This document shows, piece by piece, positions 7,603-14,349 of a stretch of 16,500 nt of DNA. The DNA lies in the NCBI GenBank assembly GCA_031265345.1, contig JAISCU010000331.1, positions 1-16,500 on the forward strand, read 5' to 3'. This stretch comes from Bifidobacteriaceae bacterium (GTDB taxonomy: Bacteria; Actinomycetota; Actinomycetes; Actinomycetales; WQXJ01). The notes beneath the pieces are model-generated. The model made no database searches. It was not told the origin of the DNA and saw nothing but the letters and a program-made list of their open reading frames with translations. The position numbers were made by a program, and so were the translations under genes. Numbering within the stretch: position 1 is the stretch's first letter; every line of letters begins with the position of its first letter.

Positions 7603-8730
7603 ATGGCATTCGACCCACGCCAGATTGGAACGACCGGCCGACCGGCCACGAACGGAAGCGGGGGTGGCGTAAGGAGACCCCATTTGGCGGTCTGGCTGAC
7701 TGCGGCCGTCGCCGCAGTGGTGCTCGGCGCGGGCGGCGCGATTTGGGCGGCGGCGCTGCGTCCGGCGGGTGATCCCGAGGATGGCAATGCCCCGACGGCC
7801 AAGGCGACCGCCACCGGCCAGACGAGCCAGGAGCCCACGCCGGCACTGAGCCGGGCACCGGTCGATGAGTCTGAATTCGCCCAGGACGCCCTTCGCGCGC
7901 CGGATTTCTTGACCAAGCCCCGCCTGGAACTGAGGGTCGATCTGGTGTCATTGTTCCCCGATGTCGCCAATCAGCCCGGCCAGAACGTCGGTTTCACAGG
8001 TCCCCTGGATCGGCGCGCCGTGCCCGTGTTCAGCGCTGGGATGCTATTCGCTCTGACCGGGACCGATGTTGCCGTGGGAGCGGAGATCATGCGTGTCGAT
8101 CGGGACGGCGAGGACCTGTGGGGAAGCGCCGCCCGGTTCGACGGCCACGCCTATCCCGCCGTGATCAGCGCCGGTCGTATCTACCTGGAGGACGGCTCGA
8201 ACGTGTTGACCATCGACCCGGCGAGCGGAGCGACACTCTGGCGCGCTCCGCTCGGGGAGGGGGCTGCCGGGATCTCGGACATGTGCCTCGCCGGGAACGG
8301 CGCATTGGCGGTCCACAGGGACCAGTCCTGGGACGACGGCCCACAAGGAGACCAGCGCGAATGGGAGGAGCCTCTCATGTTAATCGACGGCGTCGATGGC
8401 TCCGTGTTGGCGCACGGTCTGGAGGGCAGCTTGTTGGCCTGCGGCCACGATGCGGTCTATGCCCTGACCCGCGACGATCGCCTGGCGGCTTATCCGGCCG
8501 GGGCCGCCGCCGAGCCGACCGAGCAATCCGGCCCGGCCGCCGCCCAGCTATGGGCTTTGGACCTCCCCAACAGCGAGGTCCGTCCCCAGGGTCCGATCGT
8601 GACCGAGGATGGCCGCATGTTCTTCGTGACTGAGGACTTCGACTTCGACGAGGAGGATTTCGACCTCGACGGTGGCGACGTCGGCATGGTGTTGAAAACC
8701 CTGGCCATCCACGAGGTGGTGGCCCCCTAA
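7603..8730 (+). CDS. Membrane-anchored PQQ-type beta-propeller protein
   Basis: The 375-residue protein has a short basic cytoplasmic start, one transmembrane helix (about 28-51), a Pro/Thr/Ala-rich linker to about residue 105 and an extracytoplasmic domain with PQQ-like propeller blades. Examples are GRIYLEDGSNVLTIDPASGATLW near 191-213, split as strand plus the D-x-x-(S/T)-G-x-x-x-W signature, and DAVYALTRDDRLAAYP near 283-298. C228 and C280 could form a disulfide. The start ATG has GAAAGG eight bases upstream. Such proteins usually act as scaffolds or binding platforms at the cell surface; no enzyme residues are evident. The C-terminus is unusual: an acidic run DFDFDEEDFDLDGGD (about 345-359), then a short end just 3 bp before repeat copy A. 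The propeller looks short of blades, so the 3' end may have been altered by the repeat. Confidence 0.8.
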   Translation: MAFDPRQIGTTGRPATNGSGGGVRRPHLAVWLTAAVAAVVLGAGGAIWAAALRPAGDPEDGNAPTAKATATGQTSQEPTPALSRAPVDESEFAQDALRAPDFLTKPRLELRVDLVSLFPDVANQPGQNVGFTGPLDRRAVPVFSAGMLFALTGTDVAVGAEIMRVDRDGEDLWGSAARFDGHAYPAVISAGRIYLEDGSNVLTIDPASGATLWRAPLGEGAAGISDMCLAGNGALAVHRDQSWDDGPQGDQREWEEPLMLIDGVDGSVLAHGLEGSLLACGHDAVYALTRDDRLAAYPAGAAAEPTEQSGPAAAQLWALDLPNSEVRPQGPIVTEDGRMFFVTEDFDFDEEDFDLDGGDVGMVLKTLAIHEVVAP

Positions 8731-8733
8731 CAC

Positions 8734-8943
8734 GGGGACGGTACCATTTCGTGCCCGCTCAGCGGTTTTCCACAGCCATTTGCGCAGTTCAAACCCTGTG
8801 GATAACGGGTCCGTCCCCGTTTCGTGCCCAAGGGCCAGGAATCTGGCCGCCGTGGCCGGGTTTCCGTCCCTGAGTTTGAGACGAATCTGCCTCCCCGGAC
8901 GCATTCCGGTTTGGGGGTGGACGATGCCGCCGCCCCAGTCCCC
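8734..8943. repeat. Dispersed repeat copy A with inverted DnaA-box-like sequences
   Basis: The 85-bp core (8734-8818) is bounded by the inverted GGGGACGGTACC and GGGTCCGTCCCC. Inside are GTTTTCCACAG (8765-8775) and CTGTGGATAAC (8796-8806), inverted to each other; TGTGGATAA is a perfect complement of the DnaA box TTATCCACA and TTTTCCACA is one base off. About 69 of 85 bases match copy B at 11236-11320. Weaker similarity continues to a shared TGGACGATGCCG (8918-8929), and a closing GTCCCC lies at 8938-8943. No gene is seen in it. Confidence 0.85.
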
Positions 8944-9267
8944 GCATACCCCGAGGCTCCGAAGCGCGGCCTTCGAGGACTCCGGCCAGTGCGGCCCGGA
9001 TCGCGACCGTGGGATCATCGAATTCCGCGCTGCCGCGTGGGCGCTTTGCGCTCCGGCATGGCGCTCAACCTCCGTCGCAACAAACGGCGCCTTTCGGTCC
9101 GGCCGTCAGGTGGTCGGATTGGCCTCACAGCGAGCCGCCCGACGTCGCCGGATTGATTCGTCCACGACCCGTCCGGGTCGCCTGACCCGACCACCCGGCC
9201 GGCAAGGGCAAAAGCGAGCAGACGAGGGAGCGGCATCGTGCATCCGGTGGTCAAAGTGACCCGACGG
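8944..9267. other. Non-coding stretch between convergent genes, with a GACCCG hairpin cluster
   Basis: No open frame here looks like a real protein; all translate to Arg/Pro-rich sequence. The only structure seen is GACCCG-TC-CGGGTC-GCCT-GACCCG at 9166-9189, three alternating complementary boxes that can form either of two hairpins. It may stop transcription arriving from either side, since the propeller gene and the toxin gene point towards each other, but no T-run follows. Confidence 0.35.
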
Positions 9268-9756
9268 CTACCCCGCCAACACAGCGGCCCTTACCCCGTT
9301 CCCAGGCCAGTTTTGACCACCGCCGCGGCCGGAGCGACGCCACGAAGACACCTCGACCCCATTGTTCGGTCGCCAGGCGTCATTCGCGGTGAAGAGAGTC
9401 TGAGGCGTCAAATCGTTCGGATCAACGCCCCGGCCGGGCCAACCATCGGCGCCCCTCCGATAGTGGTTTGGACAGGGCGTTATCAACACGCTTTCGGCAT
9501 CGGTCACTTGGTAGACCAGTCTGCAACGCTCAGACCTTCGGCCAGGCAGATCGAACTTCACCCTCCGCAGGCCAGTCAAATCACCGCTGAGATTCCGGAT
9601 TCCCAACTCCTTTCCGGTCTTGTGATGGCCGAGAACGTCGTCAACGACGGCCCAGGCAGCGTCGGCCAGCCTCGGGTCCTCAAGGGCGAGCCTCTCGATG
9701 TCGGCGAGGGCATCTTGCTTCCATTCATCGTGCAGCGGCGGTCGGTGCCGGTTCAT
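9268..9756 (-). CDS. RelE-like toxin of a toxin-antitoxin pair, with long C-terminal tail
   Basis: Residues 10-90 look like an actinobacterial RelE/ParE-superfamily toxin: a helical start (EWKQDALADIERL), then KTGKELGIRNLSGDLTGLRRVKFDL and RCRLVYQV, the strands that carry the active surface in this fold. RelE enzymes cleave mRNA on the ribosome. The ATG at 9756 overlaps the antitoxin stop as ATGA; the frame open to 9783 is less likely. The usual family end (a GPR...VYxxAxxRL-like helix) is degenerate here, only HYRRGADGW near 98-106, and about 55 residues of Arg/Gly/Trp-rich tail follow. A family member normally stops near 90-110 residues, so the tail is likely read-through after loss of the original stop, and the toxin may be weakened. 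The pair assignment is good; activity is uncertain. Confidence 0.75.
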   Translation of the reverse strand: MNRHRPPLHDEWKQDALADIERLALEDPRLADAAWAVVDDVLGHHKTGKELGIRNLSGDLTGLRRVKFDLPGRRSERCRLVYQVTDAESVLITPCPNHYRRGADGWPGRGVDPNDLTPQTLFTANDAWRPNNGVEVSSWRRSGRGGGQNWPGNGVRAAVLAG

Positions 9757-10001
9757 TGGCGCGCCAAGATTGAGTCCGCCCACCGCTGCCGAGCTTCGCT
9801 ACCGCTGATGACGGGGGAATCTCGACGCGCCTCGACCATCGCCAGATCGGCCTCGTCCTGCAGGCGTTCCAGATAGTCGTGGACCAGGCTGCGGACCACC
9901 GACGAGATGGTCACTCCCTTGCCGGCGGTGGCAGCAGCGATCCGGAGTTGCTGATAGTCATCATCCGCTAGGTCCACGGTCAACCGTGTGGTCCCACTCA
10001 T
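9753..10001 (-). CDS. Ribbon-helix-helix antitoxin
   Basis: The 82-residue protein starts TTRLTVDLADDDYQQLRIAA and continues with TISSVVRSLVHDYLERL, the strand-helix-helix pattern of ribbon-helix-helix DNA-binding antitoxins. The C-terminal half, from about residue 50, is charged and helical (DEADLAMVEARRDS) and would wrap the toxin. The gene precedes the toxin and overlaps it by 4 bp, as is usual for such pairs. The family represses its own promoter. A TAGGAT -10 lies six bases before the ATG, suggesting leaderless transcription. Confidence 0.85.
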   Translation of the reverse strand: MSGTTRLTVDLADDDYQQLRIAAATAGKGVTISSVVRSLVHDYLERLQDEADLAMVEARRDSPVISGSEARQRWADSILARQ

Positions 10002-10007
10002 CCCATG

Positions 10008-10034
10008 ATCCTATCCGCATTTACTGAATTACAG
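10008..10034 (-). promoter_or_regulatory. Probable leaderless promoter and possible operator of the toxin-antitoxin pair
   Basis: The minus strand carries TAGGAT (10013 to 10008), six bases before the antitoxin ATG, so transcription would begin at or next to the start codon. There is no Shine-Dalgarno to contradict this. Just upstream is CTGTAATTCAG (10034 to 10024), a short imperfect palindrome and a candidate antitoxin-binding site. No good -35 is seen. Confidence 0.35.
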
Positions 10035-10180
10035 AAGTCCGCTCCCTACACGCCCGACCGGGCGCGGACGGTGCCTTCATATGCCCGGTCGGCCGGCCTC
10101 GGTAGGCGTTGGAGCATCTCAGACCCTGTGAGCATCCGGCCCCGCCCAATGCCTTTAGCCCTGGGAACGTGTCGAGGTCA

Positions 10181-10214
10181 AAGCCCGGCTGCGCGCTCGG
10201 CCGAGCGCGCAGCC
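10181..10214 (-). terminator. GC-rich perfect palindrome, terminator-like, after the SdpI-family gene
   Basis: The arms 10187-10200 and 10201-10214 are perfectly complementary (14 bp, centre CTCGG/CCGAG). It lies 26 bp beyond the stop of the SdpI-family gene, and on the minus strand the hairpin is followed by GGGCTTT. This looks like an intrinsic terminator with a weak T-run. Confidence 0.6.
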
Positions 10215-10239
10215 TGCCGCAACGGCTATCGGTGCCCCC

Positions 10240-10605
10240 TCAGCGCGCCGCTTTTTCGGACCTGACACTGCGGCGCGCGGCGATGACGCCTGCGGCAACC
10301 CCGCCGACCGAGCCGACAGCCGCGAGGACGCCGGAAACGTAGAGCGTCACTTGGAGGCCGGTGGCCGGGGCACGGCCGATCCACTCGACAAAGGCCACCA
10401 CGGCACCAAGTAGCACCACAACGCCCGAGACAGTGAGCCACCGTCCGGCCACGAAGTTCGCCTGGGCCCAAGACTCGTCGCTGGCCATGGTGGATGGAGT
10501 TCGCAGCCCGACCAGCGAGTTGCGGCGGAGCCGCTTGGCCCAGCCAAGGCCCCCGACCACCACGAAGACGACCCCAAGGAACACAAATGTCAAGATGACT
10601 GGCAT
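10240..10605 (-). CDS. SdpI-family membrane protein (longer paralogue)
   Basis: The 121-residue protein has three hydrophobic helices (about 3-22, 57-75 and 85-109) and the family motif RRNSLVGLRTPSTMASDESW at 27-46 between the first two. SdpI proteins include the Bacillus immunity protein against the SdpC toxin; most members are uncharacterised. The ATG at 10605 has AAGGAG six bases upstream; the frame open to 11025 runs back through the repeats and is not used. A second family member lies 151 bp upstream on the same strand. Four 13-bp tandem repeats start 18 bp before this ATG and suggest separate regulation. Immunity to a peptide or signalling are possible roles; neither is shown. Confidence 0.85.
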   Translation of the reverse strand: MPVILTFVFLGVVFVVVGGLGWAKRLRRNSLVGLRTPSTMASDESWAQANFVAGRWLTVSGVVVLLGAVVAFVEWIGRAPATGLQVTLYVSGVLAAVGSVGGVAAGVIAARRSVRSEKAAR

Positions 10606-10623
10606 AGTTCTCTCCTTTTCAGT

Positions 10624-10675
10624 GCTGATTGCCAGGGCTGATCGCCGGTGCTGATTGCCACGGCTGATTGCCAGG
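10624..10675 (-). repeat. Four 13-bp tandem repeats upstream of the SdpI-family gene
   Basis: The unit GCTGAT(T/C)GCC begins at 10624, 10637, 10650 and 10663, an exact 13-bp period, with small changes only in the last three bases of each unit. Read towards the gene the unit is GGCAATCAGC. The array ends just before the Shine-Dalgarno, so a bound protein would block or control this promoter. It is too short and regular to be coding. Confidence 0.75.
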
Positions 10676-10756
10676 GCCCACCGACCCCAGACCCCCACAC
10701 CCGGCGCCGACCGACCGCAGACCCAGACGCGAGGCACACCCTGGGCCGAACGTCGA

Positions 10757-11086
10757 TCATCGGACAAACGTGGTGATGAGCAGCACGGCGGTCCCCAGCA
10801 CAAGTCCCCCGAGCAGCGTCCACCAGCGGCGACCGAGCGGCGTGTCGGCCCGTCCGAGCCGAAGGTTCCACGCGCCAGCGGCCACATACACCGCTCCGGC
10901 GGCCACGACCAACGGCCCGGCGTGGGTCTGGGCTGATTCCCAGTGCTCGGGGCTGGAGAGCGACCAATCGGTTCGCACGCCGACCACCGAATTGAGCCGA
11001 AGCGCCCCAGTCCACCCCAAGACACCCGTCACGACCACGACCACGCCTGCGGCGATGACCAGCCAAGAAACCAACTTGTACTTCAT
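10757..11086 (-). CDS. SdpI-family membrane protein (shorter paralogue)
   Basis: The 109-residue protein has three hydrophobic helices (about 6-27, 57-73 and 88-106) and the same motif as its neighbour, RLNSVVGVRTDWSLSSPEHW at 30-49. The second of two adjacent ATGs (11086) is preferred: GGAGG ends four bases before it but only one base before the first (11089). It lies upstream of the longer paralogue on the same strand, and the two probably arose by an old duplication, since only the motif and the helix layout are conserved. Function unknown; by family, a membrane immunity or signalling protein. Confidence 0.82.
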   Translation of the reverse strand: MKYKLVSWLVIAAGVVVVVTGVLGWTGALRLNSVVGVRTDWSLSSPEHWESAQTHAGPLVVAAGAVYVAAGAWNLRLGRADTPLGRRWWTLLGGLVLGTAVLLITTFVR

Positions 11087-11235
11087 CATGCCTCCGGGAG
11101 AACGGCTCGTTCGTTGCCCGTACAACACAAGCACGCGCGTGCCATGCCACATCCGAAACCCCCAGCGCGATCACATTCTGGACAACCAGCAACTCCGATT
11201 CGCTGGGCTCGCGCCTGGGCCGGGACGCCTGTTGC

Positions 11236-11434
11236 GGGGACGGTACCCTTCCATGCTCGCCGAGACGTTTTCCACAGGCAGACCCGCAGGTCAGGCCCTG
11301 TGGATAACGGGTCCGTCCCCATTCCATGCTCAACGGTGCCGATTCTGGTTGCTGCGGTGAGCCGTCTGTCCCCGAGTTCGAGGCCAATCCCCGTCCACAG
11401 GTTCAGGTGACATCGAGAGAGTTGGACGATGCCG
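11236..11434. repeat. Dispersed repeat copy B with inverted DnaA-box-like sequences
   Basis: Same orientation and same 85-bp core length (11236-11320) as copy A. The bounding GGGGACGGTACC and GGGTCCGTCCCC and the inner GTTTTCCACAG (11267-11277) and CTGTGGATAAC (11298-11308) are all conserved, while the spacers between them have diverged. Similarity fades and returns at TGGACGATGCCG (11423-11434). It fills most of the gene-free stretch 11087-11484; the rest of that stretch shows no gene. Confidence 0.85.
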
Positions 11435-11484
11435 CGCGGTCGGCCCGTCCGGCACCACAGCCTGGCCGCAGGGCTGGGCGGGCA

Positions 11485-13530
11485 TCACTCGCGACGCAGC
11501 GCCTGGGGAGTCAAACGCGTCCGGGCCAACGCCGCGGTCAAACCGACCACCAGGCCAGCGCCCAACACAGTAGCGCCGAGCGCAGTGCCGAGTTGCGGCC
11601 AGGGTAGTTCGGTCGCCCCGGTTCGCCAGCCGGGCAGCCCGTACCGAACCAGGGCCGCTCCCCCGCCCACGATCCCCAAAGCCACAGCACCCAAGAGCGG
11701 CACCAGAACTTGCAACACCCAGGCTCGGCGCAGCACTGGCAAGGGCACGCCCAGGGCGATCTGCCGAGCCAGAGTGTTCCGCCGCTCCTTGGCCCGGTCG
11801 ATCCCAGTGATCCCCAGGTTGATCACCGCCACCACGATGGCCAGGGCGTACAGGAGCCGGAAGCCCGTCAGCAACGTCATCTCCTCGCGGTAGTAGCGCA
11901 GATTCTCGGTCCCGCCGACCAATTCCAGTGACTCAGCAGCGGCAGCCAACCGATCCGCCACCGGAAGCCCGCCGCCCGCCAACGCCCACAACTCGGGCGG
12001 CGCCCCGAATGCATCCCAAGCCAAGCCCGCCGGGATGAACAGGCCTTCACCGTACGGTTCCCACGGCTTGCCTTCGTCGCGAAGGGGGATGGGCGGGAAC
12101 CCGATGACCTGGTTGGACAGCGCGAATTCGACGCCGTCGCCGATCCGAGCGCCGTCAACCGGGTCGGCCAACCGCACGGTCACAGTGTCGGTTCGTGGCC
12201 GGGAAAGCGGATCGTGCTGACTCTCCGGACGGGGCGCGGCCGCCATCCAGCGCACTTCCTGGTCGCTGCAGTTGGTGGCGGCGGGATTGAAGGCCACCAG
12301 GTCGGCGCAGGTGCCGACGAAGACCTCGCTGCCGCAGAACTCCGACCCCGGATCACAGACCGAGCCATCGAACGGGGCGGCAGGGTCGCTGAACGTCCAG
12401 TGCCCCAGAACGGTGCTTATCCCATCCAGCTCCGACAGCCCTTGGAATTGAGCAGAGGTCACCCGCGGGACGCTGTACTCGTCCCGCGTCTCGCCCCAGA
12501 AATCGGGGATGAGCGAGAGCGAGTCATCGCCCTCGCTATAGCTGCGAGCCAGGTCCGATCCGACCGGAGAGAACCGCATCAGTTGGGGGCCGTCGACCAG
12601 CACGCGGCGTCCCCACGCCATCGCCCCGCTGTTCTCCATCGACCACAGTTGCCCCGCGCCCGCCACCGCCAGGAACACGGCGGCACCCAGCCCAAGCACC
12701 AACCGGGTGCCCGAGGACGGCTCGGCCAAGATTCCACGCCCCGCCATCAGCGGCACGGTTCGTCGGCTTCGCGCCAACCATCTGCCCGCGCGGTCGGACA
12801 ATAGCGGGACGCTCAAGGCCAGCCCGACCACGGCGGCCGCCACGCCGCCGACGGTGACGCCAGCGTCGGCCTGATAGCTGAGATAGCGCGGCCCGGTCCC
12901 GATCCAGATGAGCAATCCGGCCCCGACCCCGAACACGCCGAGCCGCCACCATCCGGGCCGGTTTCGGGTTCCGCCCTCGCGCAGGGCCTTCGGCTCGGTG
13001 CGCAGTCGCCGCGCGGGGGCTACTGCCGCCGCCGCGGAGAGCAGTCCCACGGCCGCCGCGATAACAGCCAGCCAGAGCAGCGACAGGGCCCAGGAGCCCG
13101 CGAACCAGCGTGGCCCGGCTCTCACCGCCGCCGATGCCGCTGGGGCGAGCAAGGCGAAGAAGGTCACGCCCGCCACCGCGCCGGTGAGCGCCAGGGCAGT
13201 GTTCTCGATCATGGCCACGGCCAGGGTCCGCGCCGGGCTCAGCCCCAGCAACCGAAGGGCCGCCAGCCGCCGGTCGCGACTCGCCGCCGAGACTCGGCCC
13301 ACGGTCACCAGCAGCATGGACACCGGGATAGCGACGAAGGCAATGACCACGGCGACGATCGCACGAGCGCTGGGGTCGAGCTCCGCAGCGCCTGGGCTCA
13401 ACGCGTCCGGCAATGCCGCCAGGGCGGAGATCAGCAGCGAGGCCACCGCGTTGCCGATAATGATGCCGAGCTTGCGACTCGTCGCGTCCGCCCTGACGAA
13501 GCGGAACCCGACCCCTACGAGGCTGGCCAT
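11485..13530 (-). CDS. FtsX/MacB-type ABC transporter permease
   Basis: The 681-residue protein has two FtsX-like halves. The first holds a helix near 22-40, a cluster at about 57-180 with the coupling segment AASRDRRLAALRLLGLSPAR, then two helices near 200-250 and another at about 277-296. The last half-domain (about 560-675) has three more helices with the matching KERRNTLARQIALGVP. Between them lies an extracytoplasmic domain of about 260 residues with four cysteines clustered around FDGSVCDPGSEFCGSE and VGTCADL...NCSD, probably two disulfides. The ATG at 13530 overlaps the ATPase gene by 16 bp; the open frame continues far upstream but only as a shadow of that gene. With the ATPase it should form an exporter or an envelope-stress/antimicrobial-response pump. 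A weak stem (CAGCC at 11458-11462, GGCTG at 11472-11476) follows the stop. Confidence 0.9.
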   Translation of the reverse strand: MASLVGVGFRFVRADATSRKLGIIIGNAVASLLISALAALPDALSPGAAELDPSARAIVAVVIAFVAIPVSMLLVTVGRVSAASRDRRLAALRLLGLSPARTLAVAMIENTALALTGAVAGVTFFALLAPAASAAVRAGPRWFAGSWALSLLWLAVIAAAVGLLSAAAAVAPARRLRTEPKALREGGTRNRPGWWRLGVFGVGAGLLIWIGTGPRYLSYQADAGVTVGGVAAAVVGLALSVPLLSDRAGRWLARSRRTVPLMAGRGILAEPSSGTRLVLGLGAAVFLAVAGAGQLWSMENSGAMAWGRRVLVDGPQLMRFSPVGSDLARSYSEGDDSLSLIPDFWGETRDEYSVPRVTSAQFQGLSELDGISTVLGHWTFSDPAAPFDGSVCDPGSEFCGSEVFVGTCADLVAFNPAATNCSDQEVRWMAAAPRPESQHDPLSRPRTDTVTVRLADPVDGARIGDGVEFALSNQVIGFPPIPLRDEGKPWEPYGEGLFIPAGLAWDAFGAPPELWALAGGGLPVADRLAAAAESLELVGGTENLRYYREEMTLLTGFRLLYALAIVVAVINLGITGIDRAKERRNTLARQIALGVPLPVLRRAWVLQVLVPLLGAVALGIVGGGAALVRYGLPGWRTGATELPWPQLGTALGATVLGAGLVVGLTAALARTRLTPQALRRE

Positions 13531-14348
13531 GGTGCGCCCGGTGCTGGCACGGCATCGTGCATATGGTCTATCGCGGGCGGAGACGAGCCGAGGATGCGAC
13601 CGTCCCAGAGCAGCACCTCGCGTGAGGCCCAGGCGGCCACGCGCGGCTCGTGCGTGACCAGGAGCACGGCCGAGCCCTGGTCGCGGGCGGCGGCCACGAA
13701 GGCCTCCAGCACCAACTCGCCGGTGACGGTGTCGAGGGAACCGGTGGGCCCGTCGGCCAGGATGACCTTGGGGCTGTGCACCAACGCCCGGGCGACCGCC
13801 GCGCGCTGTGCCTGACCCCCGGAGACCTCCTGGACCAGCCGGTCGGCTTGATCGGCGACGCCCAAGCGTCCCAGGTAGTCGCGGGCATGACGGCGAGCCA
13901 GACCCGCCTTGACGCCGGTCAAGCGCAGCGGCAGTTCGACGTTCTCGCCCAACGTCAACTCCGGGATCAGGTCGCCGAACTGGAACACCAGGCCACAGTG
14001 CTTGAGCCGTAGCTCGCTGCGGCGTTTCTCCGACAACTCGTCGATGCGTTGGCCCTCCATCAGGACGCTGCCCCGATCCGGCTTCAGCAATCCTGCTAGG
14101 AGATGGAGGATGGTCGACTTGCCCGAGCCGGACGGCCCCATCAGGGCCACGATCTCGCCTGGCGCGATGGTGATCGACACGCCCTTGAGGACTTCGGTCT
14201 TGCCGAACGAGCGCCACAGGTCGGCTCCGGCCAGCAGAACGGGAGACAGGCCCCTGTTCTGCCCCTGCTTGTCTGGCGAGCGCCGAAGGCCTTGTCCGAT
14301 CGGGTCCGCGCGGTCGGGCTCGGCTGGCGGCGCGGCTTCGAAGGTCAT
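13515..14348 (-). CDS. ABC transporter ATP-binding protein, MacB/LolD-like, with non-canonical Walker B
   Basis: The 277-residue protein has a LolD/MacB-type nucleotide-binding domain: Walker A GPSGSGKST (71-79), Q-loop VFQFGD (Q123), signature VSGGQ (175-179), Walker B VILADGPTGSLD (195-206) and H-loop VTHE (H233). The Walker B normally reads DEPT; here the catalytic glutamate is glycine (G200, codon GGG at 13749-13751), so hydrolysis may be slowed or need another residue. The domain proper starts near residue 38. The first 37 residues form an unusual extension, part of it (around DKQGQNRGLSP) encoded by an imperfect palindrome. The ATG at 14348 lies one base after the padR-like stop, so translation is coupled; the stop lies inside the permease gene. 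It works with the permease at 11485-13530. Confidence 0.92.
   Translation of the reverse strand: MTFEAAPPAEPDRADPIGQGLRRSPDKQGQNRGLSPVLLAGADLWRSFGKTEVLKGVSITIAPGEIVALMGPSGSGKSTILHLLAGLLKPDRGSVLMEGQRIDELSEKRRSELRLKHCGLVFQFGDLIPELTLGENVELPLRLTGVKAGLARRHARDYLGRLGVADQADRLVQEVSGGQAQRAAVARALVHSPKVILADGPTGSLDTVTGELVLEAFVAAARDQGSAVLLVTHEPRVAAWASREVLLWDGRILGSSPPAIDHMHDAVPAPGAPWPAS
14234..14262. repeat. Imperfect palindrome inside the N-terminal extension of the ABC ATPase
   Basis: GCAGAACGGG (14234-14243) and CCTGTTCTGC (14253-14262) are complementary except for one G opposite T, around a 9-base loop. Flanking bases (GACAAGCAGGGGC on the minus strand) look like part of the same element. It sits in codons upstream of the conserved domain and resembles a REP-type insertion tolerated in frame. 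Confidence 0.5.
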
Positions 14349-14349
14349 C

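Noticed and set aside
8780..9259. Overlapping plus-strand frames in the gap after the propeller gene
   Set aside because: They translate repeat copy A and Arg/Pro-rich sequence, without ribosome binding site or conserved pattern.
9268..9500. Frameshift in the toxin gene
   Set aside because: Reading the other two frames past residue 90 did not restore a convincing family C-terminus, so a degenerate end with a tail was preferred.
10624..10675. CRISPR-like array
   Set aside because: Units are only 13 bp and directly joined with no spacers; no cas genes nearby. It is a tandem operator-like repeat.
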